Assembly: GCA_949751835.1 (NCBI GenBank)
Contig: CATKHK010000026.1
Span: 62,001 to 126,000 of the forward strand
DNA: 64,000 nucleotides
Direction of reading: 5' to 3'
Source of the DNA: Blepharisma japonicum
Taxonomy: Eukaryota; Ciliophora; Heterotrichea; Heterotrichida; Blepharismidae
Part shown: positions 12,588 to 24,186 of the stretch, in pieces
How positions within the stretch are numbered: the first letter of the stretch is position 1
Layout of the letters: every line of letters begins with the position of its first letter
Notes under the pieces: generated by a model
The model's database searches: none
The model's input: only the letters and a program-made list of their open reading frames with translations
What the model was told of the DNA's origin: nothing
Made by a program: the position numbers and the translations under genes

Positions 12588-12631
12588 CTACAAAAATATT
12601 ATTTCAATACCTTTAATCTAATTAATTTTAT

Positions 12632-13255
12632 TTAAATATCTTTAGGCAAACTTTCAGGATCAATATTCTGTACTAGCGGCAATAAATTCGTCAATTGTTG
12701 TAAAGCTACTGAATGGTGGTACATTTCTGCGTTCATTAGATGCAGCAAAACTTGTTTTATATCATTTACATGCTTGTTCTCAAACTCTTTAATGTTTCTT
12801 TGTGTTTCTTCATTGATTGTTTTTAGCTCTTTTTCATTTTCTTCGTCTTCTTTATTGATTTCTTCAGAATTCACGGATTTTTGTAAGGATTTTGACCTTT
12901 CTTGGCCTGTTTTTTCACGATTTTCGCGCCTGGATAAAGATCTTTTTTGCTGCTTTATTTTGAGGGAGGCGATTCTTAAGGCGTCTTGGATGTAGTCTTT
13001 CAGGATTCCTAGGCTTTCAGTGTGCGCACTTTCTTTGAGTTTTAAAGAGTTTGAATAGCTTAAAAATACATTGGCAAGGTCAGTGTGACGCTCAAGTACA
13101 GCGACTTCTTGTCATTTTTGTTGGAATTCAAGATGATTTTCAAGGCTTTCTTCTTCACTTTTGATGAGTTTTTTGAAAATTGAGTGTAGAGATGCGTATT
13201 CGTTGGAAATTTGGTCAAGCTTGTCTTTGTAAACTCTCCCTCTTTCTTGGTTCAT
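12632..13255 (-). CDS. Coiled-coil protein, possibly BAR domain of the CIBAR/FAM92 family
   Basis: A 207-residue, nearly all-helical protein starting MNQERGRVYKDKLDQ. The pattern of a long first helix with a Trp (EFQQKWQEVAVLE), a middle helix (LGILKDYIQDALRIASLKIK), a charged linker and a final helix (DIKQVLLHLMNAEMYHHSVA followed by LQQLTNLLPLVQNID) resembles CIBAR/FAM92 BAR proteins, whose last helix reads EMxFHxKALExYTxxxQNIxxID. Those bend membranes at the ciliary base. The match is by pattern only; a plain coiled coil is possible. Confidence 0.45.
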
Positions 13256-13333
13256 ATTTGAATTATAATAGATGAAGAAAGTTTTATTTTATTTGTTTCT
13301 TATAGGCTTAGGAGAATATGCTTTATTTATTAG

Positions 13334-14524
13334 TTAATGATTATCTAGTACACCTAATTTTTGGAGCTCATTTACTAAATAAGCTTCTTTGTCATTTACA
13401 AAGCATGGAACTCTAATTACTTTGTAACCTTTTGCACTCATTAACTCAGTTTTGTATGCAGCGTTTCCTCTAAGTTGCTTGAAATTTTCATCATTATATT
13501 TTCTAATGAAATGTATAGGCCCATCTACTTCAATTGCAATGTTTGGCTCAAGAAAATAGTCTGTAATGTAGTAATCGCTTATTACTTTATCAACTTCATA
13601 TTTCAGTGAGTATTTATTTAAAATCGCTTCTATGCTTCTCTCCAAAGGAGACACTAAATTCATTCTTTTTAAATTATTTGGATCATATTGGCATTTTGCT
13701 CTAATTTTCTTCAAGCATTCCTCATATTTTCCGATGTTTTCTGGAGCGAAAGTTTGATGGGCATCAATTATGTGGAATAAAGACATATCAGTATCTATTT
13801 TCCATGGAGTAAAAGTAATATTAGTTCTATAGTAAACATCTGATAGCATTTTAAAGTTATTTATTCATAAATCTGTATCCTGAAAATGTTTAGAAAAGAT
13901 AAGTGCTTTTGTAAGTCCGATTAAAGAGTTCATAGCCGACTGCTTTTCAAGATCATTTTGAGAAAAATTCTTTTTGGTAAGCATCGCTTGTCTAAATCTA
14001 TTAGGGTTTTTATGCTCAGGATTTTCCAATAGCCTAAGATTTGCATAAAAATTAAGGATAATTGAATGTGCAGCTAATCCAAATTGATCTTTGTTATTAA
14101 TGATTACTTCTTCAAGCTTTGAAATATACGAAAATGAAGGGATAATCAAAAATTTTCCAAAAATTCTGAGAGCATTTGGCACTAATTTTCATGATATTTC
14201 ATCTGATGGCATTTTTAAAATTTTTTCTTCTAGTAAGGAGTAAAATTGAGGCGACATGTAGGTTTTTTTATTATCAGTAAGCAGTTGGAGGTATCATGAA
14301 AAATAAGCACCTGAATAAGCGTTTAAGTATTTTGGGCTTTCAAGGACTTGAAATATTTCTTTATTCCGGCTAAAATTTGTGCAAGCTAGCTTTATTAATT
14401 CCATCCCATCCTTTGGAAATTCATGCAGCATTTCAGAATGGACTTCATTTAAAATTTCGAGCGCTTGGGCTGGATTATTTACTTCTTTAAAGACTTGGAC
14501 AAGTTTTCCAAGTCTTTTTGCCAT
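13334..14524 (-). CDS. RAP-domain protein, probably for mitochondrial RNA
   Basis: A 396-residue protein. The first 270 residues are helical repeats (for example FKEVNNPAQALEILNEVHSE). The last 110 residues form a RAP domain: YEVDKVISDYYITDYFLEP, then IAIEVDGPIHF, then LRGNAAYKTELMSAKGYKVI and RVPCF, with the Asp-Gly-Pro and the final basic strand of this restriction-enzyme-like fold. RAP proteins of the FASTK and octotricopeptide groups act on organelle transcripts. No clear targeting peptide was read, though the N-terminus (MAKRLGKLVQVFKEV) is basic and helical. Confidence 0.8.
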
Positions 14525-14639
14525 TTTGTATTAAAGTAGTAAGCAATTATGATAGATATAATTAAATATTATTATTGATTTAATTTTAAACTAAAATCTT
14601 TCTAGTAATAATAGATATTTGCCTATTAGAATTAAAAAA

Positions 14640-15083
14640 TTAAAAATTTTTTACATGAATTTTTCTTAGCCTTGGTCTTTTGCATATAATTTCATTCGTA
14701 AAAGGATTTTTTCTCTTCAAGTTTTCATTGCTTGATGAATTATTCATCAAAATTACATCTAAAAAATTACGCCTTAGAACCTTATTTTCTTGTTTAAGAA
14801 GTTTTATCTCGTTTCTACATGCTTCTAGTTCATTTATAAGTGCATCATTGGATCTAAAAGCTCCTAATAAGTGAAAATTTGCGAGTGAGACTAATGAGCT
14901 ATACTCATGCTCCAACACGCTATTTTTATTTTGCAAATTTATATTGGCAAAATCACAGTAAACTAGCTCATCTTCTAGTTCTTTTTGGTAATCCTCAGTG
15001 AGTTTCTTATAATCCATAAATTCTTGCTTTAAATTGTCAAGTTCTTGCTCTTTATCACTTGAAAAAATCCTTTCGAAGCTCAT
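14640..15083 (-). CDS. Small coiled-coil protein with basic tail
   Basis: 147 residues. Residues 10-110 are a coiled coil with ELDNLKQEFMDYKKLTEDYQ and YQKELEDELVYC, loosely like the N-terminal helix of NudE/Ndel1. The end is basic (KRKNPFTNEIICKRPRLRK) and could serve as a nuclear signal. The family cannot be fixed from the sequence. It is separated from the RAP gene by about 115 bp. Confidence 0.6.
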   Translation of the reverse strand: MSFERIFSSDKEQELDNLKQEFMDYKKLTEDYQKELEDELVYCDFANINLQNKNSVLEHEYSSLVSLANFHLLGAFRSNDALINELEACRNEIKLLKQENKVLRRNFLDVILMNNSSSNENLKRKNPFTNEIICKRPRLRKIHVKNF

Positions 15084-15330
15084 ATTTATTTTATATTTTA
15101 TTTAAGCGTGTTGGAAAGTTTAAAAACTTTTAAAATCTGATTTTTATAAGCATTCGTAAACTTGCACTATTTTTTGGGATTTAATTTTTTAAATCTATTA
15201 ATTAGAGCTATACCAATAGATTATATTTTTACTCACAAAGAAATTTTTTATGCCGATTAAGCTTAGCCACAAACTTGTTTAGTATTATTCTTAGTCTGGA
15301 ATTTCTAATTAACCTTAGAGAGGCATTTTA

Positions 15331-15900
15331 TTATAATTCTATGCAAATCTTCATATTTCAATGAATGATATTATCATAAGCAGCGAGGATAGTGGGTTGG
15401 ATTTTTGATTTTATTATTTGTTTTTGATTAATGCATCTATGATTTTTAGTATTCATGGATTCATTAAGAAAATATTTCAAATAATTGCAAAAATTAATAT
15501 TTTTTATATCTTTGATAAAAATTCATTTAGATAGATTTTTATTTATAAGTTTATTTAAGATAGGATGATACATCCCTAAATAATCATATAGCGACAATTA
15601 GGCAGTTCAGACATTAACTTTTGTATATTTAAGTATACAAATTTTAGAAGCAAAAATGGCCTTTCATATTCTCTCCCAACCATCAATGCTTGAAGCAAAG
15701 GCCATTTCAATTGATTTTTGATAGCTATTCCATAGCTAGGAAGATTTTCGTTAAGAAAATTCGTAAAACTTGTAATTTTGAGAAAAGTTTTTATATCATA
15801 TGACATATATGCTGATTTTTGAATTGCTAATTTTGGAATTACTTTTACTATTCTAGATTTAACATAAATAAAATAAGGTTTTAAAGGATATTAAATCCTT
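15331..15900 (-). pseudogene. Probable decayed gene of unknown family
   Basis: Two adjacent open stretches in different frames follow each other on the minus strand. The first (about 15900-15576) includes TFLKITSFTNFLNEN and LLQALMVGREYERPFLLLKF and ends at a TAG. The second (about 15558-15331) starts MYHPILNKLINKN and ends in IIHWNMKICIEL. Leaving out 20 nt (GT...AG) near 15570-15590 would join the frames, but that is longer than other introns here. No family was recognised. A diverged real gene with an odd intron is the alternative. Confidence 0.35.
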
Positions 15901-15909
15901 TATAGAAGT

Positions 15910-16604
15910 AGTGCTTCTAAGATACATAAAAACGAAGCACTTTTGATGTTTGGCTATTTCTATCATATGCGGAAAACACATTATTTCAATAAATTAAGTT
16001 TGTTATTGGTTTTAAATTTTTTCTACAGCTATTTAAGATTTTATTCACGATTATCTTAATGACAATTTTTCTAAAAAAAGGTAACCAATGGCTGTTTCAG
16101 ATATAGCCTTGAACAGTTTTTTGAATAGTAGGCCTGAAGTATAAATCAATTATTCAAATACTCATTTATGTTGACTAATTATTATTTCTTTTACACTTAA
16201 ATCTTATTAAGTGATCTTGACTTTAAAACTTAAACTGCAAAATTACTATCCCTAAGCCGCAAATTATTATTTTAGATTCAAAAGTCGCTTCCTTTTTCCT
16301 ATACGAAATTATCTAACTGGCCAGCCTATGCAGCATTTTAATTATTGGTGGGAAAATTATTTGCCCATTTTTATAAATAATTAGCAATCTTTGAAGGATA
16401 CTTTTATTATTTCTGATCAACTATGCTTATCCTATTCTAGCATCTTAAATAAGGCAAATTCTTTCCTCAATTCCAAAATAATTCTGAGAAATCCCAAAAA
16501 ATATCCGATCTCATTTGCAGAATCGTTTCCTCTTGGCTATTAAACAAAAAATCGAGTTATTTATTGTTTTAATTATTTGATTAAGCTAATTATAGAACTT
16601 TGTT
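15910..16604. other. AT-rich spacer
   Basis: No supported gene, repeat or known RNA was seen on either strand. Confidence 0.5.
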
Positions 16605-16934
16605 CTAGTTTCCACACGACTCATGCTGCTCCATATGCAATTGCATTTCTTGGTTACCTTCATGATGCTCGTCGCAAATAGGACAGAATTGCCTATTCGG
16701 CGTGTGGCGTAGCTTATGCTTCTCCAATTCAATTGGATTATTGAAATTTAGGCTGCAAATTATGCATGCGTAAATTTTCTTCGGGCTTACTATTATTGGT
16801 TGTCTTACGAAATAGTAATCAGTTTCTTCCATTAAAAGAGCTTGATTATTCTGTCCTGGTCCATCTCCTTGGACATCTATGACAGTTTCCTTTATCTCTA
16901 TGTTTCCATCGCAAAAACACCATAGACTTGACAT
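16605..16934 (-). CDS. Small C2H2 zinc-finger protein
   Basis: 109 residues from ATG at 16934 (MSSLWCFCDGN). A longer reading from 16961 would need a GTG start, so the ATG is preferred. Two fingers sit at the end: CIICSLNF...LEKHKLRH (C-x2-C-x12-H-x3-H) and CPICDEHH...LHMEQH. The rest is acidic and unmodelled. It shares a roughly 60-bp spacer with the divergent coiled-coil gene at 16998. Confidence 0.75.
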   Translation of the reverse strand: MSSLWCFCDGNIEIKETVIDVQGDGPGQNNQALLMEETDYYFVRQPIIVSPKKIYACIICSLNFNNPIELEKHKLRHTPNRQFCPICDEHHEGNQEMQLHMEQHESCGN

Positions 16935-16997
16935 ATTTTGTAATGCAAAAGGGAATCTCACATTTATCAGTCATATTGTTCACCTAAATAATTCAAA

Positions 16998-19900
16998 ATG
17001 TCAAGCTCTCTAACCAAGCTAAATGAGGCAGAAATTCCTGTGCTCATGAGGCACCTTGATAAATTCACTGCATTCTTTAGTAAGCCTGCAATTACTCAAA
17101 GGACGTCAATCGCAGATTCAGAAGAGTTCGTAGAAGAACTTATTACAGAAATCACAGACTGCTATAAAAAAGCTCGAGAATGCATAAATGTAGCATTCAA
17201 AATCCACCAAATTTATGAGAAAACGAACGAAAAACTGCGAAAAATTTCATATAAAAACGAAGCATTAAAGAACCAAGTGGAAGAAATGAAAAATCACATC
17301 CAGGATCAAGCAAATGAGTATATAGTCAAAGAAAAAAGGCTTGAGAGCTTATCCCATGATTTATATGACACAGAGCAAGGATTTAAAGCTATGGTGAGTG
17401 AAAACAAACAGCTCAAAAGGGATTTATATACTCTTAAAAAAGAAATACAACTAAGAGAAGAAGGGACAAGAGCTAGAGCATCAAGCCAAGAAGTAAAAAA
17501 ACCACTACCAGATTTAAAGCAAGAACAAATAAATGCTTTGCAAGCAGAACTAAAAAAACAAATAGAAGAAGGCGAAGGGCTAGTTTTTCAAATAAAAGAT
17601 CTTGAGAATTTATTGAAGATTGAAAAAGCAAACTCAGAAAGGCTGAAAATTTCTAACGGCGCTTTGAGAAAAGAATTAGACGACACAAATGAAGAAGTTG
17701 AAATTCTGCAGAACGAAAAATCAGAATTGATAGAGCAATCTGAAATTTATAAAAGTGAAATTATTCAGCAAAGAATCTTAATTGAAAATCTCAAAAGGAT
17801 CCAGGAAAGAGATAGAATGAGAGCTACATTTACATCTGATGCAGGGTTTAGCAACCATGCAGAAGATGAGGAGTCTCCATCAGCTGCTCATGATGCAGCA
17901 AAAGATGCCTCACAAGATCCAACACAAGATGCCACGCAAGACCAAAGCCAATATAAAATTACCACAAATTTTAATGAAGGTGACAGCCCAAGAGATTTGC
18001 TCGAGAGAAAAATTAATCAATGAAGAAAAACAATGAGTGAGAATCTTGGAGAAATTTTTGAAGTTGAAGAAGAACTTGTTGACGAAAAGCAATTTTTTGT
18101 GCTGAGTTCGTCAAATTCAGTATATGGGCAATTTCCAAGTTTTGTAGACTCTGTTAAAGATAGGCCAATTTTATCTGAAGAAAGCCTTCAATCTATAAGT
18201 ATTGAGGGAAAAGCTAAACGAAAAAGTGAAATTTTCAAAATTTTCGAATTGGAATTAAAAAGAAAGGAACCAAAATTGAGGATTGTAGAAATGGAGGTTG
18301 AGAAAACTAATAGTGTGAAGATTATGCCTTTTAAGGATTTTTCTAGACTAAGAATAGAAAAACAAAATGATATTTTTACTTTGAAAAATGTTATAGAACT
18401 CTCTATTGAGAATTTGCCAATTGTAACAGTAATAGAAGATAGAAAAAAGAAATTAGCAGTTAATAGCGTAGAAATCATTGAAATACGAAAGCAAGAGGCA
18501 GTGCTTGAAATAGAAAATTTGCAGGTAACTGCTATCGAGCATAAAAAAAATGAATTCGCAATTAAAAACATAGAAAGCATTGAAATACGAAAACAAGGGG
18601 TTAAACTCTCTGAAGAAACTGTGCCAATTATAGCTATCATTGAGCATAAACATAAAGAATTCTCAATTAAAAGCATAGAAAGCATTGAAATACGTAAGCA
18701 AGGGGTTAAACTCTCTGCAGAAACTGTGCCAATTATAGCTATCATTGAGCATAAACATAAAGAATTTTCAATTAAAAACATAGAAAGCATTGAAATACGA
18801 AAGCAAGGGGTTAAACTCTCTGCAGAAACAGTGCCAATTATAGCTATTATTGAGTATAAACATAAAGAATTCTCAATTAAAAACATAGAAGGGATTGAAA
18901 TACGAAAGCAAGGGGCTGACCTCTCTGCAGAAACAGTGCCAATTATAGCTATAGTTGAGCATAAGCATAAAGAATTCTCAATTAAAAACATAGAAGGCAT
19001 TGAAATACGAAAGCAAGGGGCTGACCTCTCTGCAGAAACAGTGCCAATTATAGCTATCGTTGAGCATAAGCATAAAGAATTCTCAATTAAAAACATAGAA
19101 GGGATTGAAATACGAAAGCAAGGGGCTGACCTCTCTGCAGAAACAGTGCCAACTATAGCTATCATTGAGCATAAGCAGAAAGAATTCTCAATTAAAAGTA
19201 TAGAGACTATACAAATAAAAAAGGAAGAATTAGAGCTCTTCACTGAAAATTTACCCGCTGTAGAAATAATAGAGCATAGGAAAAAAGAATTCTTTATTAA
19301 AAGTATGGAAAGTATTCATATAAAAAAACAAGAACTAGAACTTTTCATAGAAAGTTCGTCTATTGCAATACTGGTTGAACCCAAAAAAAAGGAATTATTA
19401 ATTCAATGTATAGATAGTATTGAAATACGAAAGCATGAAATCGAGCTTAAAATAGAATATTCGCCGATCTTGGCAGTAACCGAGTTAAGAAATAATGATT
19501 TCTCGATTAAAAGCTTAGGAGCTATAGAAATACAAAAGCGAAAAACAGATCTAGAAATAGAAAAAATGCCTGAAATTTTTATTAAAGAAGAAATAAATTG
19601 CAATCTTTTGATTGAAGTAATACCATTAATTGCTATTTCAGAAGAAAAAACTCATCTTTCAAATGTTAGCATATCTACTATATTTATTAATAAATCACAA
19701 ATAGAAAATAAGATTGAAGAACAGTCTTCAATTTCTATTGCAAAAGAAAAAGAAAATCTTTTATATGAGGATATTTGCAAAATAAATATAGCAGACAATA
19801 TAAAAAATAGTTTTTCTATTGAAAAAATGCCCTTAATAAATATCCAAGATATTTCAATAAGTATCACTAATCAAGAATCTCAAAGCTCAAATTCTCTTAG

Positions 19901-20807
19901 AAACTCCATAGGAGCTTCAACAGTAGATAGTTCAATTTTCTTTTCAAACGAATCACATGAAATACCTGTCTTAAGTCTCAAAAATCAAGCAAAATATTTT
20001 ACATTTGAAGTTAAAAATCAAAACCAAATAGGCATTATTTCTCGAAAATCAGTAGAAATGAAACTAGAAACAACTCCAATATTAAAGCTTGAATCTCAAT
20101 CAACAGGACACTCCAGCCCTTCTCTAGAAATACATACCCAGGATGATAGCATTTTTATTCAGTCTCCTAAAGCTCAAAACCTCATTTTGGAATCCATCCC
20201 TATTTTAAAATTTGGATGTGAAGACAAAAAATACACTCATACTTTTGCAATGGATTATCAGATAGAAAAAGATTTATTAATAGAAACAGCTTCTACAATT
20301 AAAGATGATAGAGACAGGTTTTCACAAAAATTAATAGCTGAGGCAGGAAAAGAGCCAGAAATATTGATGCAAGAAAGTATTTCAATAAAACAGAAGAACC
20401 CTAAGAAATTATCGGGTAAAAAAGATGAAAAAAATGCAAGCTCAAAACAAAAAACTTCTCAAACATTTGCGTCTACAGGACACAAATCTGAGATTTTTGA
20501 GCTTGATTTTTTAAATTCTTTAAAATCGTCTGGTTTAGAAAAATTGCCATCAAAGAAAAGTAAAAAAAATCGTCATACAAATCGTGTAATTTTCACAAAA
20601 GACCCGATTAAACAATTTTTTATTTTGGTAAAAATTATTTAGACATGTGAAGCAGCTAAATTGAATAGCGAAAAGCGAGATTACATCGGACAAATACCAT
20701 TTGATATATTATATAATAAAGTCTTTGAAGAGCATATTCCGTTTAACAGCTGGCATGACTATATACAAAAATTCTTACACAGTAAGACAAGTGCTATAAA
20801 TGTTTAA
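16998..20807 (+). CDS. Large coiled-coil protein with 35-residue repeats
   Basis: A 1264-residue protein, if TGA at 18021-18023 is Trp, which joins a coiled-coil half (residues 1-300) and a repeat half. The junction reads KINQWRKTMSENLGEIF; the ATG inside it could also start a separate protein. The repeat half (about 18475-19600) has a 35-residue unit, IEIRKQGVKLSAETVPII then AIIEHKHKEFSIKNIES, with six near-identical copies and diverged ones on both sides. A 15-nt intron (20628-20642, GTAAAAATTATTTAG) in phase 0 connects to a last exon of 54 codons ending in HSKTSAINV. No known family was recognised. The composition suggests a structural, perhaps cytoskeletal, protein. Confidence 0.75.
18475..19560 (+). 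repeat. 105-bp in-frame tandem repeats
   Basis: About ten units of 105 bp. The central six (about 18580-19200) are nearly identical at the DNA level (GAGCATAAACATAAAGAATT recurs), which points to recent expansion or gene conversion. Outer units keep the I-x-I-x-K pattern but have diverged. The period is a multiple of three, so the opposite strand is also open (18188-19243). Confidence 0.9.
20628..20642 (+). other. 15-nt intron
   Basis: GTAAAAATTATTTAG lies between TTTATTTTG and ACATGTGAA. Without its removal the frame ends at the TAG inside it; with removal the frame runs 54 more codons to TAA at 20805-20807. Confidence 0.8.
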
Positions 20808-21130
20808 TTTATAGATTAATAGCTAAATAAGCTTAATAAGAAAATTCAGACATATTCTTTTAATTATAGCTAATCGTAATACAATTCTTCTTCTGCTATT
20901 AAATTTAGCAAAATTACTATTAAATAATGATAAAGTTAAATTGAAATTAATTTAAGCTTCAATATCATTAGAAATTTAATTTAAAATACTTACGGTGATA
21001 TTTTTAATTTTAAGTTCCAAATTACTTAAATTCTTGCATTTTCTTATCTATTCGCCATAAATTAAATAATATTTCTTATTTAAATTTAAGGCTGATAATC
21101 CTCCATATTTAATTTTATTCTGATAACTAA
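20808..21130. other. AT-rich spacer
   Basis: Only AT-rich sequence is seen; it should carry the promoter of the gene at 21131. Confidence 0.5.
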
Positions 21131-21604
21131 ATGGAAACCAAGGAAAAAGCTATTATGTCTTCTCCATTCCAATATGAAGCAACTCTTCTAGATCAAAACT
21201 CAGATCTTGTGTGGGGAATAATAAAAACCCTCCAATTTGACATTCTTTGCCCAAGCTGAATCACAAACGTTCATTGGGTACAAGGAGAGCCAGGCAAAGT
21301 AGGCTCACTTGTGAACTTTGATTATACTGATGGAGCTAAATGGCAATTTCGTGTATCTGAAATAAGTGACATTAAAAGTACCATTATTTTTGAGCTAATT
21401 GAAGCAAATCCGCCATCTATGGCTGCAGGAATACTTAATAAAATTACAATTCATAAAGAAACACTTAACAATAAAACATTTTTGATTTGGGAAACAATTT
21501 TTTCAACTGATACAACAACAGAAGTTCTTTTAGACAATAAATTCAAAAAAGTTGATTTTTTAGTATCAATGTCAAGATATTTCCAAGCAGCTGCAAATCA
21601 ATAA
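21131..21604 (+). CDS. START/Bet v1-like (SRPBCC) domain protein
   Basis: 157 residues from ATG at 21131 (METKEKAIMSSPFQYEATLL). The pattern is of the SRPBCC fold: an N-terminal strand, a two-helix segment ending in LCPSWITNVHWVQGEPGKVG (its first Trp is TGA), a run of strands (GSLVNFDYTDGAKWQFRVSE; TIIFELIEA; KTFLIWETIFSTD) and a long C-terminal helix (DFLVSMSRYFQAAANQ). Such proteins hold lipids or other hydrophobic ligands. The ligand is unknown. Confidence 0.65.
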
Positions 21605-22035
21605 TGTAAAATTTATAGAAATTATGATTTAATGAATAGTTTTGATATTTATGTATATTTATTTTGCATAAGTAAATAGTTACAAATACCTTTCAATTTC
21701 TAAAATTTATTTGCTAAAGTAATATTTTGCATATTAACAAATATTTATAATTGAGTAATAAAAATTTAAAATTCTCAAAAGAGGTAATGAATATTGTAAT
21801 TATATAATCCAATTTTTCAATTTTAATTTTCCTCAATGACAACTAAAGGCCCCATTTTTATTCTGCACCTACTTAAATAAGGTTATAAATATGTAGTTAT
21901 CTAAGTTGAATACTGATATTTTTAAATTTAAAATAAAATCTTTTAACGAAAAAAATAATTTCTTTAATTTATATTCTATACTTTCTATTAAATCTTCTTA
22001 TAATTACTAACCCAGATTAACAACTTTTCATAAAA
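21605..22035. other. AT-rich spacer between convergent genes
   Basis: No supported feature was seen. Confidence 0.5.
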
Positions 22036-22737
22036 TTATATAATATTGCACCCTGATTTATTTCCTCTTAACCCTACTTTCAACTCTTCTATAAGCTCAT
22101 CTGCAACTTTCAGCTTCCTTGACTTTTTCTTATAATTCTCAAACATTCACACATAAATGCTTTCTTTTTCTTCCAAAAACGGACTCTCCTCACTTGCACA
22201 TACAAATTTCACATTTTTCAATAAATCATGATTTCTTTCTTTCATTATTGCAGTAGTTTTCCTTTCAGATCCTATTGCTACCATAATTCCAGCTCCTAAA
22301 TTAATACTTGGTTCTATTTCATATCATAAATTGATTGTATTGAGTTCATCATTTATGACTGGATACACAGGAACTCTTGATTTTTTGTGAGGAAGCTCTT
22401 TTGATGGCAGCATGCTGTCTTGTAAATATTTGTCATATAATTCTCTAGCTTTGTGAAAACTGGCTATATCGTCTACTAAATAAGTAATAATTCCTAAATA
22501 GCAGTCTTCTTGAATTAGATTTAAAACATGCTCAAATGTGTCTTCAGTGACAAACCAAAAATTAAAGTGGATTCAGAGCTTGTCAGTGCTTACTATACGT
22601 GTGACTTGACGAATTGAGCCATATTCATTGACTTGATATGAGTCTGGGTTTCTTCTGAACATTCGAAGCAGAAATTCTTCAGATCCATCGCCGAGAACTA
22701 TTGCGTCTATATCATCATATAAAATCGGCTCATCCAT
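22036..22737 (-). CDS. Degenerate Ras-like small GTPase (probable pseudo-GTPase)
   Basis: A 233-residue frame that needs three TGA=Trp codons (in KLWIHFN, NLWYEIE and YVWMFEN). The order of segments is Ras-like: a first strand AIVLGDGSEEFLLRMF where the P-loop would be; a strand pair IHFNFWFVTEDTFEHVL where WDTAGQE would be; IITYLVDDIASFHKARELYD where VYDxTxxxSFxxxxxW would be; and VKFVCASEESPFLEE near the end. The GK[ST] of the P-loop, the DxxGQ motif and the NKxD motif are absent. It may be related to Spg1/Tem1-like or Rab-like proteins that have lost nucleotide binding. The family call rests on pattern only. Confidence 0.5.
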
Positions 22738-22944
22738 ATTAAAATTATATTAATTTTACCTTGAAAGTACTATAGAATATTACTTTAATTCATAACTAAA
22801 TTTCGATATTAAATTCTTTGAGGAAAGAATTAAGCAAATCGCTTAAAAATCTAAAATAATTATTGTTATATTAGATCTGATGCAAATCTTAAAAAATTAA
22901 ATCATTCATCTTATTTCATTTATTTTATGAAAATCAGATATTGA

Positions 22945-23394
22945 TTAAGTAGCATATCTTCTAGTTCATTCACGGGCAGTTTCTTCATACTTTGATTTAT
23001 TATTTTTATATTCAGCAGCTATTTTAGGTTCCATCAAATGATATTCATTAAAATTGATTATCAGAGATCTAATAGATAACAAAATTTTAGATATGGTAGA
23101 TGCTGGGCTTCATTGCTCTCATAACTCATCTAAACATATCGTGCCATTAAAACTTACACATGGATGATAAATTCTAGTAACAAATAGCACAGTTGGAGCT
23201 GTGAATGGATAATCAGTAGGCAAATACACCTTCAAGAAAAATATTCCACCTTTAAAAGGTGAATCATTTGGACCTATAATTGATGCTGTCAAATGTAATT
23301 TATTTGATTCATCTGCAGGCCAAGCATTACAATAAGGATTTCTTTGCAATTCTAAAAGCTCTTTGTTTATTCTTTTTATTTGAGATATCTTCAT
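22945..23394 (-). CDS. Ubiquitin-conjugating enzyme (E2) with HPC in place of HPN
   Basis: 149 residues with the full UBC fold: IKRINKELLELQRNPYCNAW, IIGPNDSPFKGGIFFLKVYL, PTDYPFTAPTVLFVTRIYHP, and the catalytic Cys at residue 87 in NGTICLDELWEQWSPA. The helix region continues to the end (ETAREWTRRYAT). The triad HPN that supports the oxyanion is HPC here. Several Trp are TGA. It resembles the UBE2D group in length and lacks extensions. A second E2 with the same change lies at 31209. Confidence 0.93.
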
Positions 23395-23550
23395 AACTAT
23401 ATTTAGGTAATATGAGATTATTTAGCCACTTAATCCCATTAATTATTACTTATAAAATTCTCAAAAAATAAACTCCAATAATAAATTCCTAATTTTATTA
23501 GATTTGCATTAGAATAATAAATAAAAACATTGGATAAAATAGTTAAATAT

Positions 23551-24129
23551 TTACTCTGATGAGTGATTGTCGTTTTTTATATCATTTATAAAGAAATCTA
23601 AAAATTCTTTATACGTAATTTTCCCTTTATTTTCTGTATCAATCAAACTCAACAATCTTTTGGATTCATCCTCATTTTGAATATTAATTCCAAGAATCTC
23701 TGTAACTCTTCTCAAATCTTTCGCATCAATATACCCAGTTTTTTTGATATCCATCAAAGCGAATGCTTGCATTAAAGTTTCCTCTAAAATATTTTGTGAC
23801 ATAATCGACTCATACATTTTTGAGAAGGCTTCAAAATCGCATTCACTTGAGCCATCAGGAAATGATGAGATCTGAGAAATATTAATGATTGATAAGTATT
23901 CTTGTGTTTGTCTTATTTCTGGACTGCTTGGCTCTGAGTGCACAAAAAGACTGCTGCTTGCTGGGTTATTTAAAGTTAAATATCGTTCGCTTGAATCTTC
24001 AAGTTCCATTAAGGCATTCTTAAAGGGATCAATTGTAATTTTTCCATCGTTATCAGGCTTGAATAAATCAAACACAAATTTCAGCTCAAGTTTTTGATAG
24101 TCAGAGAGCGTAAATCCTTGAGAATCCAT
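23551..24129 (-). CDS. EF-hand calcium-binding protein
   Basis: 192 residues. The first EF-hand is FDLFKPDNDGKITIDPF (loop D-x-D-G, though the first loop position is Pro-shifted). Two good helices flank a second pair near the end: ALMDIKKTGYIDAKDLRRV and LIDTENKGKITYKEFLDFF. A Ser-rich insert (ASSSLFVHSEPSSPE) separates the first hand from the rest, longer than in calmodulin or centrin. The hand at 100-115 (FPDGSSECDFEAF) is degenerate. It is probably a calcium sensor; partners are unknown. Confidence 0.85.
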   Translation of the reverse strand: MDSQGFTLSDYQKLELKFVFDLFKPDNDGKITIDPFKNALMELEDSSERYLTLNNPASSSLFVHSEPSSPEIRQTQEYLSIINISQISSFPDGSSECDFEAFSKMYESIMSQNILEETLMQAFALMDIKKTGYIDAKDLRRVTEILGINIQNEDESKRLLSLIDTENKGKITYKEFLDFFINDIKNDNHSSE

Positions 24130-24186
24130 ATTACCACAATTATAAAAAAAATCAACATAGCTTGAAATAAAGGGTCACATAAAAAT

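Noticed and set aside
16605-16961. Longer form of the small zinc-finger gene
   Set aside because: It needs a GTG start; an ATG at 16934 is in the same frame.
18188-19243. 351-residue open frame on the minus strand
   Set aside because: It is the shadow of the 105-bp repeats of the plus-strand gene; the period is a multiple of three, so any frame stays open, and the peptide is a repeated hydrophobic string without family.
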